Shown: positions 16,249 to 25,853 of the stretch, one piece after another | Numbering within the stretch: position 1 is the first letter of the stretch | Layout of the letters: each line of letters begins with the position of its first letter | From: Endomicrobiia bacterium | GTDB lineage: Bacteria; Elusimicrobiota; Endomicrobiia; DTEH01 | Direction: 5' to 3' | Assembly: GCA_025060535.1 (NCBI GenBank) | Contig: JANXCA010000013.1 | Span: 1 to 33,869, forward strand | DNA length: 33,869 nt | Program-made: the position numbers and the translations under genes | Notes under the pieces: generated by a model | Databases searched by the model: none | What the model was told of the DNA's origin: nothing | The model's input: the letters and a program-made list of their open reading frames with translations, nothing else

Positions 16249-17613
16249 TTAATATAAAAACCTTCTTATGTTGATAGAATTAAGTATACCTATTGCTATA
16301 TATGAAACCACTAAATTAGAACCTCCATAAGAAACAAAAGGTAAAGGTAATCCCACCACTGGAAAAATTCCCAGACACATACCTGTATTGACGAAAAAAT
16401 AAAAACTAAACATGACTGTAATACTCCCTGCTACTAAACTGCCATAAGTATCTATGGAAGATGAAGTTATTTTTATTCCTTCAAGAATTATTATCAAATA
16501 TAAAAATAACACAACAACAGAACCTATAAATCCCAACTCTTCACCGATTAAAGAAAATATAAAATCAGTATGTTTTTCAGGGACAAACCCTAATTTTGCT
16601 TGAGTACTATTAAAAATACCTTTACCTAAAATTCTTCCACTTCCTATAGCTATTCTTGTCTGTATAACCTGATATCCTCCACCAGTAGGATCTAAATAAG
16701 GATTTAAAAATGCTATTATTCTTCTATTTTGATAAGGTTTAATGAATTTATGAGTAATAACAACTATTGTATAACTTGAATATATTACAAAAATAGTAAG
16801 AAAAAGAGAAACAATAGAAACTCTAAATAATAATTTTTTCAAAAGCCACCATATAAAAATAATAAAAAACCCAATACCTATCAGAAATATAATATAATAC
16901 ATATTAAATCCAATCAAAGAAAACAAAAACCACCTAAAAAATTTAGCTAAACTATCTTTGTTCAAAATCATATATGATTTTAATAAAAATAAAACAATAG
17001 TAGTCATAGAAAACAACAATAAATAATTCAAAAACTTCCTATTTATACCCGATAAATAAAAAAGAACTACTAAAATCGGTAAATAAACCACCAAAGCTGA
17101 AAAATCTGGTTGAAGCATAAGTAAAGTGGCTATTATACCAAAAGAAAACAAGATAACTAAAAACTTACTTGTCTTTTTAGAATTTTTTATAAAATCATTA
17201 TCAAGATATCCTGAAAACGACAAAATAATAAGTATTCTTACTAATTCAGAAGGTTGAAAAAGAAAAATTCCAAAATCAATCCATGCTTTTGTATTTCTAT
17301 AATTAACACCAATTAGAAGTACTAAAACTAATAATAAAATACAAATAAAATAAATGTGAATATAATACGGCTGAAAAATTTGATAGCTTATTACACTTAA
17401 TAAAAATAAAAAAATCATCCCAATACAAAATGCTAATAATTGTTTAAGTATATAACTTATACCTCCGCCATAAAAAGTAGCAGAAAAAATCATTATCAAA
17501 CCTATAATAGTTAACAAAATCACACATATAATCAATCGCCAATTAGTATTTTTTAATACTTTTTTAATGATATTAGTTTCTTTCTCTAAAAATAAATATT
17601 TGTTAATCTCCAT
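16249..17613 (-). CDS. rodA: RodA, SEDS-family peptidoglycan polymerase
   Basis: RodA is the membrane glycosyltransferase that polymerises lipid II during side-wall elongation, working with PBP2. Conserved SEDS parts are visible: FQPSE at 119-123, the Asp308 in LNPYLDPTGGGYQ (matching the catalytic Asp262 of E. coli RodA), KGIFNSTQAKLGFVPEKHTDFIF after residue 331, and LPFVSYGGS near the end. At 454 residues it is longer than the usual 370-420. Most of the extra length lies between FQPSE and Asp308, where an additional hydrophobic pair (about 225-285) seems inserted. The gene overlaps mrdA by 11 bases. Confidence 0.95.
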   Translation of the reverse strand: MEINKYLFLEKETNIIKKVLKNTNWRLIICVILLTIIGLIMIFSATFYGGGISYILKQLLAFCIGMIFLFLLSVISYQIFQPYYIHIYFICILLLVLVLLIGVNYRNTKAWIDFGIFLFQPSELVRILIILSFSGYLDNDFIKNSKKTSKFLVILFSFGIIATLLMLQPDFSALVVYLPILVVLFYLSGINRKFLNYLLLFSMTTIVLFLLKSYMILNKDSLAKFFRWFLFSLIGFNMYYIIFLIGIGFFIIFIWWLLKKLLFRVSIVSLFLTIFVIYSSYTIVVITHKFIKPYQNRRIIAFLNPYLDPTGGGYQVIQTRIAIGSGRILGKGIFNSTQAKLGFVPEKHTDFIFSLIGEELGFIGSVVVLFLYLIIILEGIKITSSSIDTYGSLVAGSITVMFSFYFFVNTGMCLGIFPVVGLPLPFVSYGGSNLVVSYIAIGILNSINIRRFLY

Positions 17614-19444
17614 ACTCTAAATTTAAATTATTTTGTTCAAAATAATAATTTTTTTTCTTTTCTAAAGATATAATATTAAATTTTTTCTTACAATAAAGTT
17701 GAAATATTTCTTTTGCAATAGGCGCAGCTACTGCTCCACCCTTCCCCCCATGCTCAACTAATATGGCTAATGCTAACTCTGGAATCTGATCTTTACTACA
17801 GGGACCAAAACATATAAACCAAGCATGATCTTTTCCATGTGGATTTTGCGCTGTACCTGTTTTGCCAGCTAAACTACATCCAGAAAAATAAGCAGCATAA
17901 CCCGTACCACTTTCTACAACCGCATTCATGCATCTATGAATAATTTCCCAAATAGAACTGTCTATATTAATTTCCGATTTCAAAATAGGAGTGTGTTTAT
18001 ATATCTCAACACCACTTGGGGATATAATTTTTTCAACTATATATGGTTTAAAAACCTTTCCTTTATTTGCAACCGTAGCAGCAAATAATGCAAGCTGAAG
18101 AGGAGTCACAGTTACATATCCTTGACCTATACTAACAGAAACAGTATCCCCCTCAAACCATTCTGCTTTTAGTTTTTCTTTTTTCCATTTTTTAGAAGGA
18201 ACTACACCACCAGCTTCAAAGGGTAAATCTATCTCTGTAATCTGACCAAAACCAAATTTTTTAGCATATTTTTCTATAGAATCTATTCCTAACTTCAAGC
18301 CAAGATTTATAAAATAAACATTGCAAGATAACCTTATACCGTCATATAAATCTACATATCCATGACCTTTCTTCTCCCAACATTTAAAAATTTTTTCACC
18401 AAATTTAAAACTTCCACTACAATAAAACTTTGTGTCTAGGTGAATCTTTTGTTCACATAAAGCAGCTATAGCTGTCAAGATCTTGAATGTCGAACCAGGA
18501 GGAAACTGACCTTGAACTGCTCTATTAAACATTGGAATGTCTTTATCTTTAAGTATTTCTTTCCTTAAGTTTAAATCGGATATACTAACAAATATATTTG
18601 GATCTAAATCTTTATAAGATACTAATATTCTTACTGCTCCATCACGAGGATCTATACCTACTATTGCTCCATTTTTACCAGTCCTCTTTAGCGCTTCTCT
18701 TGCTGCAATCTGTAAATCCTTATCTATCGTTAAATATAAACTATTACCTGGTTGTGGAGATAAATTTTTTAAAATTTTTACAGGATTACCTTTAGCATCG
18801 ACTTCCATAACTAATGAACCATTTATCCCTCTAATATAATCCTCGTATCCTTTCTCAATACCAAATTTACCTACAATATCATTATAATGATAACCCTTAA
18901 GTTTATACTGGAGATACTCATCATGTGTAATCTCACCCACATACCCTATTAAGTGATAGAAATTTTCATTATATATATATCTTCTTTTATATCCAACTGT
19001 AATAAAAACATTACTAATTCTATGATTAAAAGAAAGTAACCTAAAAATCTCAAATCTATCAACATCCTCCGCTATCTGAGTAATTCTGTTAGATCTTAAA
19101 GCATAAAATATTTTTTCTTTTGAATTTGGTAAAATTGACAGCAAAATTTCTGCTTCTTCTCTATTGAAAATTCTTGTTGGATAATAAAACACATCTAAAG
19201 AGGGAATATTATCAGCCAAAAGTTCACCATTTACATCATAAACATTTCCCCTTGGAGCATTAATTATATACATTCTTAAACGATTTTGCTCAGCTATATT
19301 ATAATAATAACCACCTCTAAAGATCTGTAAATAAACAAGAAAAATAAAAGTTATAATAAATGGAATTATAAAAAAATATCTTAAAACGTTTAATATCTTA
19401 TAAAAATCATTTTTTACTACACAAGAAACATTTTCCCAATCCAT
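17603..19444 (-). CDS. mrdA: penicillin-binding protein 2 (elongation transpeptidase)
   Basis: PBP2 cross-links peptidoglycan during cell elongation and activates RodA. The 613-residue protein has one membrane anchor (about residues 24-42), the class B dimerisation region (NAPRGNVYDVNGELLADN at 62-79) and the transpeptidase domain. The catalytic motifs are Ser318-Thr-Phe-Lys321, SCN at 373-375 and KTG at 528-530, in PPGSTFKILTA and AGKTGTAQNPHG. The QGYVTVTPLQLA stretch is typical. It lies between mreD (nine bases upstream) and rodA (11-base overlap), the standard order of the elongasome cluster. Confidence 0.96.
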   Translation of the reverse strand: MDWENVSCVVKNDFYKILNVLRYFFIIPFIITFIFLVYLQIFRGGYYYNIAEQNRLRMYIINAPRGNVYDVNGELLADNIPSLDVFYYPTRIFNREEAEILLSILPNSKEKIFYALRSNRITQIAEDVDRFEIFRLLSFNHRISNVFITVGYKRRYIYNENFYHLIGYVGEITHDEYLQYKLKGYHYNDIVGKFGIEKGYEDYIRGINGSLVMEVDAKGNPVKILKNLSPQPGNSLYLTIDKDLQIAAREALKRTGKNGAIVGIDPRDGAVRILVSYKDLDPNIFVSISDLNLRKEILKDKDIPMFNRAVQGQFPPGSTFKILTAIAALCEQKIHLDTKFYCSGSFKFGEKIFKCWEKKGHGYVDLYDGIRLSCNVYFINLGLKLGIDSIEKYAKKFGFGQITEIDLPFEAGGVVPSKKWKKEKLKAEWFEGDTVSVSIGQGYVTVTPLQLALFAATVANKGKVFKPYIVEKIISPSGVEIYKHTPILKSEINIDSSIWEIIHRCMNAVVESGTGYAAYFSGCSLAGKTGTAQNPHGKDHAWFICFGPCSKDQIPELALAILVEHGGKGGAVAAPIAKEIFQLYCKKKFNIISLEKKKNYYFEQNNLNLEYGD

Positions 19445-19453
19445 ACTTAACTT

Positions 19454-19936
19454 TTAAGTAATCAGATTGTTTTTACTATATATAAAAATTAATACTTTTA
19501 TCTGTAAATAACCAAATAAAACTGTAAATATAAGATTTGAAAAAAACAAAGGTGGTGTTTTAACAGCTGTGAGAGAAAATATAAAAGAAAAGAAGGTATA
19601 TAAAAGAAAATACAATAACGATGAAAAAAATAAAACTATTATCTGGATTTTTTTATGCGTTTCATTAACTCTTTTATTTAACCAACCAACTATATAACCT
19701 ATAGTGAGAAATAATAGGGTGTTCATCCCAAAAAAATTTAAATATATAAAATCTAAAAAAAGTCCCATCAAAAAACTATAAATAATTGCATCAATGTGAC
19801 CCATAAACAGTGCTAAAAAGACTGTATAAACTAAAGCTAAATTAGGTCTAATAAAAAATGGAAAAAGTTTAAAAAATAATAAATCTAAAATAAGTATAAT
19901 TACTATAGTAATTAAAGAAATCAATATCTTTTTCAT
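19454..19936 (-). CDS. mreD: rod shape-determining protein MreD
   Basis: The 160-residue integral membrane protein has about five hydrophobic helices and the MreD-like block RPNLALVYTVFLALFMG followed by FLMGLFLDFIYLNFFGMNTL. MreD is part of the elongasome at the inner membrane together with MreC and RodA, and its molecular job is not well defined. It starts two bases after the mreC stop. Sequence conservation in this family is low, so the call leans partly on topology and position. Confidence 0.88.
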   Translation of the reverse strand: MKKILISLITIVIILILDLLFFKLFPFFIRPNLALVYTVFLALFMGHIDAIIYSFLMGLFLDFIYLNFFGMNTLLFLTIGYIVGWLNKRVNETHKKIQIIVLFFSSLLYFLLYTFFSFIFSLTAVKTPPLFFSNLIFTVLFGYLQIKVLIFIYSKNNLIT

Positions 19937-19938
19937 TA

Positions 19939-20772
19939 TTATAAAGGAGTAACAACAACAAGCTCTTTTAACATATTTATATTAAAATTTAACTTAACTT
20001 TCGCTTTCTTAAAACCCAAAGTAAACATCGTCTCTATAGAAACTACTCTGCCTATTTCAATACCCCCTATTAACCCATTCAACTCAAAAGTCTCTATTAC
20101 ATCACCTATCCTTATATCATCTTCTAAAAGTATATATTCCATAGTCACCTCAGGTGAAGAATTACCAACAATAACTCCATATATAGGTTTATTTCTAACT
20201 TTTACAGGAATTTTACTTAGTGGATTAGTTATTAACAAAACCTTTGCTAAACTATTACTTATATCCCATATCCTACCTACAAAATAAAATCTTTTATCTT
20301 CACCAAGAATAATTACTGGTGAATCTTTTTTTATATTCTGAGAATTTTCAATAGAAATAATACACTCATTATACCAACTATTATATTCCCTTATTATCAC
20401 TTTGGCATTGGTTATATAAAAATTTAACAATGAAGAAGCCATCTCTTGTTGGCTTTTTTTATACATCTCATCAATAATCTGTTTATAAAATAAATTTTCA
20501 ACAAATTTTTGTTTTAACTTTTCTTTCAATTTTATATTTTCATCATACAAATACGGAATATAAATAAATTTATTAATTATTTCTAAAGGATAATCTACAA
20601 TTTGATAAATAGGCTTATATGTGAAATTAAAAAAATATATAAAAAAAGACCTCAGATTAGAAAAATAAGGAGTCGTAAATTTTGAAGTAAGAATAGAAAT
20701 AATACTTAAAATTAAAAGAGAAAGAAATAATACGGTAGGACGATTCTTATACAAAAAAATTTTAAAACTCAT
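19939..20772 (-). CDS. mreC: rod shape-determining protein MreC
   Basis: MreC forms periplasmic filaments that activate PBP2 and link it to MreB. The 277-residue product has one N-terminal membrane segment (about residues 12-30), a helical coiled stretch (about 70-112) and the two-barrel C-terminal domain. That domain contains the VGRIWDIS, SKIPVKV and YGVIVGNSS blocks typical of the family. The start codon directly abuts the mreB stop with no spacer. Length and order are normal. Confidence 0.93.
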   Translation of the reverse strand: MSFKIFLYKNRPTVLFLSLLILSIISILTSKFTTPYFSNLRSFFIYFFNFTYKPIYQIVDYPLEIINKFIYIPYLYDENIKLKEKLKQKFVENLFYKQIIDEMYKKSQQEMASSLLNFYITNAKVIIREYNSWYNECIISIENSQNIKKDSPVIILGEDKRFYFVGRIWDISNSLAKVLLITNPLSKIPVKVRNKPIYGVIVGNSSPEVTMEYILLEDDIRIGDVIETFELNGLIGGIEIGRVVSIETMFTLGFKKAKVKLNFNINMLKELVVVTPL

Positions 20773-21798
20773 TTAAAAAAATTTTTTCTTATTCTTTATC
20801 TTATCTATCTCCTCCAAATACTTCCCAGTACCCCTAACTACACAAGTTATTGGATCATCTGCAATCCTTACAGGCAAGCCTGTTTCTTTAGAAATTAGTT
20901 TGTCTATCCCTCTTAATAAAGCCCCTCCTCCAGCTAAAGTAATTCCTGTCTCCACAAGATCTGCAGATATCTCAGCTGGAGTCTCTTCTAGGGCATTTTT
21001 TATTACACCTATAATAGCCGAAACCGGTTCCATTAAAGCAGAACGTATTTCTTCAGAAGTAACTGTGATTGTCTTAGGCAAACCAGTAACTTGATCTCTC
21101 CCTTTTACTTCCATAGATAACTCTTCTTCTAACGGATAAACAGAACCTATTCTAATTTTAATTTCTTCTGCGGTATTTTCCCCTATAAACAAATTATATC
21201 TTCTTCTAAAATACTGAATTATTGCTTGATCTAATTCATCACCAGCAATATCTATTGATTTACTTACTACCATACCTCCTAAAGATAAAATTCCAACTTC
21301 TGTAGTACCACCACCAATATCTACAATCATATTACCTTTAGGTTGTTCAATGTTTATCCCAGCACCAATTGCTGCAGCCATCGGTTCTTCTATTAAATAA
21401 ACTTCTCTTGCACCAGCTTGAGTAGCTGACTCCTTCACCGCTCGCCGCTCTACTTCTGTAATTCCAGATGGAACACCAATAACTATTCTTGGATGAAGAA
21501 GTGCTTTTTTATTATGGACCTTCTGGATAAAATATCTTATCATTTTTTCAGTAATATCAAAATTAGCTATAACTCCGTTTCTTAAAGGTCTTACTGCTAC
21601 TATATTAGAGGGCGTCTTACCTAACATCCTTTTAGCTTCAAGACCAATAGCCAATATCTCTTGAGTGTCTTTATCAACAGCTACTACTGATGGTTCACAC
21701 AAAACAATTCCTTGCCCTTGAACATAAACCAATACAGTAGCTGTCCCTAAATCCATTCCCATATCATTAGAAAACAATCTAAATAAAAAATCAAACAT
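20773..21798 (-). CDS. mreB: rod shape-determining actin homologue MreB
   Basis: MreB is the ATP-binding actin-like protein that moves around the cell under the membrane and directs side-wall synthesis. The 341-residue product shows the phosphate 1 loop ([13 protein letters not shown], near residue 12), the [11 protein letters not shown] block, the phosphate 2 loop [12 protein letters not shown] and the adenosine motif [17 protein letters not shown] lies about 11 bases before the ATG. The gene begins 14 bases after rplQ, with no terminator or room for a usual promoter, so it is probably transcribed with the alpha operon. Confidence 0.98.
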   Translation of the reverse strand: MFDFLFRLFSNDMGMDLGTATVLVYVQGQGIVLCEPSVVAVDKDTQEILAIGLEAKRMLGKTPSNIVAVRPLRNGVIANFDITEKMIRYFIQKVHNKKALLHPRIVIGVPSGITEVERRAVKESATQAGAREVYLIEEPMAAAIGAGINIEQPKGNMIVDIGGGTTEVGILSLGGMVVSKSIDIAGDELDQAIIQYFRRRYNLFIGENTAEEIKIRIGSVYPLEEELSMEVKGRDQVTGLPKTITVTSEEIRSALMEPVSAIIGVIKNALEETPAEISADLVETGITLAGGGALLRGIDKLISKETGLPVRIADDPITCVVRGTGKYLEEIDKIKNKKKFF

Positions 21799-21812
21799 AA
21801 TACAAAAATCTC

Positions 21813-22166
21813 CTATTTAAATCTTATTACACACATTTTAGCGTTATCACCTTTACGATTACCTAAAAGCGCCATCTCTATATATCCTGAGTTATTTTCA
21901 TATCTAGGTATTATAACTTTTATTAATTTCTCAGATAAACTTTTAGTGTATAAATATCTATTAGCTATTCTATACTTATTGAAATCTTCCTTCGTATTTT
22001 TTATCTTACTTATCAAATGTTCTAAAAATCTTTTTAACTCTTTAGCTTTAGCTACTGTAGTCTTTATACTTTCATATCTAACAAGATTACCAGCAAGGTT
22101 TCTTAAAGTAGCCATTCTATGAGAAGATGGTCTGTTTAGTTTTCTTCTAGATCTATTTTTTATCAT
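21813..22166 (-). CDS. rplQ: 50S ribosomal protein L17
   Basis: L17 sits near the exit side of the large subunit. The 117-residue product has the conserved opening [21 protein letters not shown], followed by [17 protein letters not shown]. Its ATG overlaps the rpoA stop (ATGA), so the two are translationally coupled. It closes the alpha operon here and is followed by mreB. Length is usual for a short bacterial L17. Confidence 0.97.
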   Translation of the reverse strand: MIKNRSRRKLNRPSSHRMATLRNLAGNLVRYESIKTTVAKAKELKRFLEHLISKIKNTKEDFNKYRIANRYLYTKSLSEKLIKVIIPRYENNSGYIEMALLGNRKGDNAKMCVIRFK

Positions 22167-23152
22167 AGCTTCATCCCCAATGACAAGTTTTTTTCTTTTA
22201 ATTTCTGTTTTATTTCTTCTAAAGACTTTTCACCTAAATTTTGTAAATTCTTAAGATCTTCTTCAGTCATACTAACAAGCTGACCTATTGTTTCTATATT
22301 GGCATTTTTTAAACAATTCTTCGGTCTGTTAGATAATTCTAAAATATCTATAGGCTGTGAAAGAAGATCTTTTAGTCTCTCTTGTTTTGTTATCTCAAAG
22401 TCACTTTCTTCTACTATCTTATCTATTAATGACTTAGTTGAAGCTTTAAAGAATATATCTACATTGTCTCTTAATATTTTTGCTGCAAAAATTAAGGCAT
22501 CTTTAGGAGAAATCGAACCGTCACTCCAAACTTCCATAATTAATTTATCATAATTTGTCTTCTCACCAACTCTAACATCTTCTACTTCATAATTAACTTT
22601 TATAATAGGAGAAAAAATACTATCAATAAACAAAGTACCAACAGGTTTGTTTGACTTTCTTAATTTATTAGCCTCAGCCAACATATAACCTCTCCCCTTC
22701 TCAACTTCGGCTTCTATTTCTAGATAAGCTCTTGAATCTATTTCAGCAATATATTCATCTTTATTTATTATATCTAAATTATGAGAAACCTGAAAATCTC
22801 CTGCAGTTACAATAGTCTTTTCTTTGGATCCTCTAACAGATAATTTTATTTTTTCAGGTCCATCTGAATAAAGTTTAAATCTTATTTTTTTTAAATTCAT
22901 AAGAATATAAATCACATCCTCTTTTACTCCAGGAATCGTAGTAAATTCATGTAAAACATTATTAATCCTACAATTAGTAATAGCAGCTCCCTCTAAACTT
23001 GAAAGTAGTATCCTCCTCAAAGAATTTCCTATTGTATGACCAAATCCTCTTTCAAATGGATATATAGCAAATTTTCCGTAATTTTCATATCCATATTTAT
23101 TCTTTTCTATTTTTATATCTTCAAAGTTCTGTGGTAAAAGTAACTTTTCCAT
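22163..23152 (-). CDS. rpoA: DNA-directed RNA polymerase subunit alpha
   Basis: The alpha dimer is the scaffold on which RNA polymerase assembles, and its C-terminal domain contacts UP elements and activators. The 329 residues comprise the N-terminal assembly domain (about 1-230, with ERGFGHTIGNSLRRILLSSLEG) and the C-terminal helix-hairpin-helix domain (about 260-325, with SNRPKNCLKNANIETIGQL). The linker around 235-255 is short. It lies between rpsD and rplQ, the classical alpha operon order. Confidence 0.98.
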   Translation of the reverse strand: MEKLLLPQNFEDIKIEKNKYGYENYGKFAIYPFERGFGHTIGNSLRRILLSSLEGAAITNCRINNVLHEFTTIPGVKEDVIYILMNLKKIRFKLYSDGPEKIKLSVRGSKEKTIVTAGDFQVSHNLDIINKDEYIAEIDSRAYLEIEAEVEKGRGYMLAEANKLRKSNKPVGTLFIDSIFSPIIKVNYEVEDVRVGEKTNYDKLIMEVWSDGSISPKDALIFAAKILRDNVDIFFKASTKSLIDKIVEESDFEITKQERLKDLLSQPIDILELSNRPKNCLKNANIETIGQLVSMTEEDLKNLQNLGEKSLEEIKQKLKEKNLSLGMKL

Positions 23153-23177
23153 AAATATTTACCTCTTTTTCTTAAAA

Positions 23178-23807
23178 TTATTTAGAATAAAATTCTACTA
23201 TAAGTGTCTCATTAACAGGGAAAGAACAGCTTTCTCTATCAGGTAAAGCAACAATTTCAGCAGAAAATTTGTCTTCAGTTGAGTATTTAATCCATGGAGG
23301 TAATCTCTCACCAAAATTTTCTAGAGATTTCTTTATATATATGTTATCTCTTACAGAAGTGTCTAACTCTATTTTATCTCCCACATTTACTAAATATGAA
23401 GGAATATTTAATTTCCTACCATTCACTTTAACATGCCCATGACTAACAATTTGCCTTGCAGCAGCCCTAGAAGGAGCCCAACTTAGTCTATATACAACAT
23501 TATCTAATCTTCTTTCTATCAATTTCAAAAGATTCTCACCCACTAAACCCTTCTGTCTTTGGGCTAAATTAAAGTATCTCTTCAACTGTTCTTCATTAAT
23601 TCCAGCCATATACTTTAATTTTTGTTTTTCTCTTAACCTCTTACCATACTCTGAAAGTTTAACTGGTTTTCTACCATGTTGACCAGGAGGATACTTTCTA
23701 CCTTTCTCTATAGGACATTTCTGTGAGACACATTTTTCTCCTTTTAACATTAACTTCTCTTGCATTCTCCTACAAATTCTACATTTCCCTAAAATATATC
23801 GTCCCAT
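23178..23807 (-). CDS. rpsD: 30S ribosomal protein S4, zinc-binding form
   Basis: S4 starts assembly of the 5' domain of 16S rRNA and in many bacteria represses its own operon. The 209-residue product has the S4 RNA-binding fold (RRLDNVVYRLSWAPSRAAAR, then HGHVKVNGRKLNIPS). Near the N-terminus, Cys9, Cys12, Cys26 and Cys31 form the zinc site of the cysteine-containing version. It lies 25 bases before rpoA. An autoregulatory structure is not evident by eye. Confidence 0.98.
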   Translation of the reverse strand: MGRYILGKCRICRRMQEKLMLKGEKCVSQKCPIEKGRKYPPGQHGRKPVKLSEYGKRLREKQKLKYMAGINEEQLKRYFNLAQRQKGLVGENLLKLIERRLDNVVYRLSWAPSRAAARQIVSHGHVKVNGRKLNIPSYLVNVGDKIELDTSVRDNIYIKKSLENFGERLPPWIKYSTEDKFSAEIVALPDRESCSFPVNETLIVEFYSK

Positions 23808-23846
23808 AAAGCAAAAATCAACCTCCTATTTTTAAAATTATAAAAT

Positions 23847-24215
23847 TTATACTCTTCTTAACTTTCTTGGCCTACAACCATTGTGAGGTATGGGAGTAAT
23901 ATCATAAATCGCAGTTACTACTAAACCCGCTGTTTGTAAAGCACGAATAGCTAAATCCCTTCCAGGTCCAGGACCTTTTACATATACAGCAACATACTTT
24001 ACTCCTAATTCAGCCGCCTTCTTTGCTGCTGTCTGAGCAGCTACTTGTGCTGCAAATGGCGTACCTTTCTTGGTACCCTTAAAACCACAACTCCCAGCGG
24101 AACTATTCAACAAAACATTTCCTTTTGAATCCGTTACAGTAACTATAGTATTATTAAAAGTAGATTTTATATAAACTCTAGCAATTGTATCTGTAAATAC
24201 TTTTTTCTTTTTCAT
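23847..24215 (-). CDS. rpsK: 30S ribosomal protein S11
   Basis: S11 lines the platform of the small subunit near the mRNA exit. The 122-residue product shows the conserved [34 protein letters not shown] and the basic C-terminus [17 protein letters not shown]. It lies between rpsM (28-base gap) and rpsD. Length and sequence are normal. Confidence 0.98.
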   Translation of the reverse strand: MKKKKVFTDTIARVYIKSTFNNTIVTVTDSKGNVLLNSSAGSCGFKGTKKGTPFAAQVAAQTAAKKAAELGVKYVAVYVKGPGPGRDLAIRALQTAGLVVTAIYDITPIPHNGCRPRKLRRV

Positions 24216-24243
24216 AACATAACCCTTTCAATTTAAATTCTTA

Positions 24244-24651
24244 TTACTTTTTACTTTCCTGTTTTGCCTTGAGTTTCTTAGTAGCAGCACTAACAGCACC
24301 AACTGTTTTTCTTGGACCTCTTCTAGTCCTTGCATTTGTTCTAGTACGCTGACCATGGACTGGAAGATTTCTTCTATGTCTTAAACCTCTATAACAACCT
24401 ATATCAATATATCTTTTTATATTCTGTTGAACTTCTCTTCTTAGATCACCTTCGACCTTCAAATTTTCTTCTATATATTTATTTAACTTTGCTATCTGAG
24501 CTTCATTTAAATCTTTAGTTCTTATAGAACCATCTATCCCAGTCTCTTTAAGTATCTTCTTTGCCAAACTACGACCTATACCATAAATGTATGCTAATGA
24601 AATCTCTATCTTCTTTTCTGAAGGTAAATTAACACCTGCAATCCTTACCAT
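24244..24651 (-). CDS. rpsM: 30S ribosomal protein S13
   Basis: S13 sits in the head of the small subunit and contacts the P-site tRNA and the large subunit. The 135-residue product shows [35 protein letters not shown] and [11 protein letters not shown]. It is about 10-15 residues longer than common S13 because of a lysine-rich tail after the RGPRKTVG element. It follows rpmJ by 30 bases. Confidence 0.97.
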   Translation of the reverse strand: MVRIAGVNLPSEKKIEISLAYIYGIGRSLAKKILKETGIDGSIRTKDLNEAQIAKLNKYIEENLKVEGDLRREVQQNIKRYIDIGCYRGLRHRRNLPVHGQRTRTNARTRRGPRKTVGAVSAATKKLKAKQESKK

Positions 24652-24681
24652 TTTTACCTCCTCAAAATAAAAATAACTTGT

Positions 24682-24798
24682 CTATCCTTGTCTTTGTTTG
24701 TGTCTCGGTTCTGAAGAACAAATTACTAAAATTTTACCCTTCCTTTTTACAATCTTACAACTCTTACATATCTTTTTAACTGAACTATGAACCTTCAT
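24682..24798 (-). CDS. rpmJ: 50S ribosomal protein L36, zinc-ribbon form
   Basis: This 38-residue gene was found by translating the gap between infA and rpsM. It reads [20 protein letters not shown] and ends with EPRHKQRQG, the L36 pattern. Cys11, Cys14, Cys27 and His33 make the zinc ribbon of the cysteine-containing version. L36 binds domain VI of 23S rRNA. GGAG stands just before the ATG, and the start overlaps the last 14 bases of infA, so coupling is likely. One residue more than the usual 37 lies between the third cysteine and the PRH. Confidence 0.97.
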   Translation of the reverse strand: MKVHSSVKKICKSCKIVKRKGKILVICSSEPRHKQRQG

Positions 24799-25033
24799 TT
24801 TTTTTCTCCGAAATTCTATAAATTATTCTTGCTTTAGTTAAATCATAAGGAGACATTTCTATTTTTACTCTGTCTCCCACTACTAACTTTATAAAATTCA
24901 ACCTCATCTTTCCAGAAAGATGTGCCAACACTATATGTCCTGTCTTATCTACTGCTACTCTAAACATAGTAGCAGGTAAAACTTCTACTATTGTACCTTC
25001 TGCTACTATTTTATCTTCTCTCTGTTTTGCCAT
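24785..25033 (-). CDS. infA: translation initiation factor IF-1
   Basis: IF-1 is an OB-fold protein that blocks the A site of the small subunit during initiation. The 82-residue product shows the family core ([38 protein letters not shown], and [13 protein letters not shown]). About ten residues extend past the usual end. The last 14 bases overlap the rpmJ start. It lies 16 bases after map, the usual map-infA-rpmJ order. Confidence 0.97.
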   Translation of the reverse strand: MAKQREDKIVAEGTIVEVLPATMFRVAVDKTGHIVLAHLSGKMRLNFIKLVVGDRVKIEMSPYDLTKARIIYRISEKKNEGS

Positions 25034-25049
25034 ATGCTTTTATGAAAGA

Positions 25050-25853
25050 CTAAGCTTCAATTATCAACGGTTCTATTGCTTCCTTTGATGTAAGAAGCTC
25101 AGCAGTATCTTTTTTTACTAAAACCATATGTTCAAAATGTGCGCATAATGAACCATCCTTCATAACTACTGTCCAACCATCATCTAAAACAGATGTTCTC
25201 CAATCACCCATACTCACCATCGGCTCTATACATATTACCATATTCTCATAAACAACATCTGGTTGATTACTATTAAAATTAGGTATGTCCGGCTTTTCAT
25301 GAAGGTTTCTCCCTATCGCATGACCAACATATTCTCGTATAACATTAAAACCTCTTTCTTCTACATACTTTTGAATATATCCACCTATCTGACTCACTCC
25401 TACACCATCTTTAATATGATTTAAAACATCTAATATTACATTATAGGTGGTATTTAATAAATTTAAAATTTTGTCTTTATTTTCTATGTTACTACTACTT
25501 ATAAAAACAGTGGTGGCAGCATCAGCATAAAAACCTTCATAGTTTATACCTATGTCTATAGAAACAATTTGTCCTTCTTTTATAATTTTTTTTCTATTAG
25601 GAACTCCATGTACTAACTCATGATTTATCGAAATACAACTACAAGCTGGATAACCTCTATAACCTTTAAAAGCAGGCCTACATCCAAATTTTTTAATATA
25701 CTTACAGATCATTTCTTCTAAATCAAAAGAACTCATACCTACTCCTATTTTATTTTTTACTATATTTAAAATTTTACTGACGATAACTGCTGCCTCTTTT
25801 ATTTTCTTAATCTCTTTTTCTGTTTTTATATCAACAATTGTAAGATTATTCAT
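25050..25853 (-). CDS. map: methionine aminopeptidase type I
   Basis: Map removes the initiator methionine from new proteins. The 267-residue product keeps all five metal ligands with E. coli-like spacing: Asp100, Asp111, His178, Glu210 and Glu241. The substrate His82 is in NHELVHGVP. The ATG shares one base with the adk stop (TAATG), so the two are coupled. Length and motifs are ordinary. The C-terminal tail after Leu246 is about ten residues longer than minimal forms. Confidence 0.97.
   Translation of the reverse strand: MNNLTIVDIKTEKEIKKIKEAAVIVSKILNIVKNKIGVGMSSFDLEEMICKYIKKFGCRPAFKGYRGYPACSCISINHELVHGVPNRKKIIKEGQIVSIDIGINYEGFYADAATTVFISSSNIENKDKILNLLNTTYNVILDVLNHIKDGVGVSQIGGYIQKYVEERGFNVIREYVGHAIGRNLHEKPDIPNFNSNQPDVVYENMVICIEPMVSMGDWRTSVLDDGWTVVMKDGSLCAHFEHMVLVKKDTAELLTSKEAIEPLIIEA

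Noticed and set aside
22299-22553. Plus-strand open frame opposite rpoA
   Set aside because: Antisense shadow of a conserved gene, with no start signal or family match.
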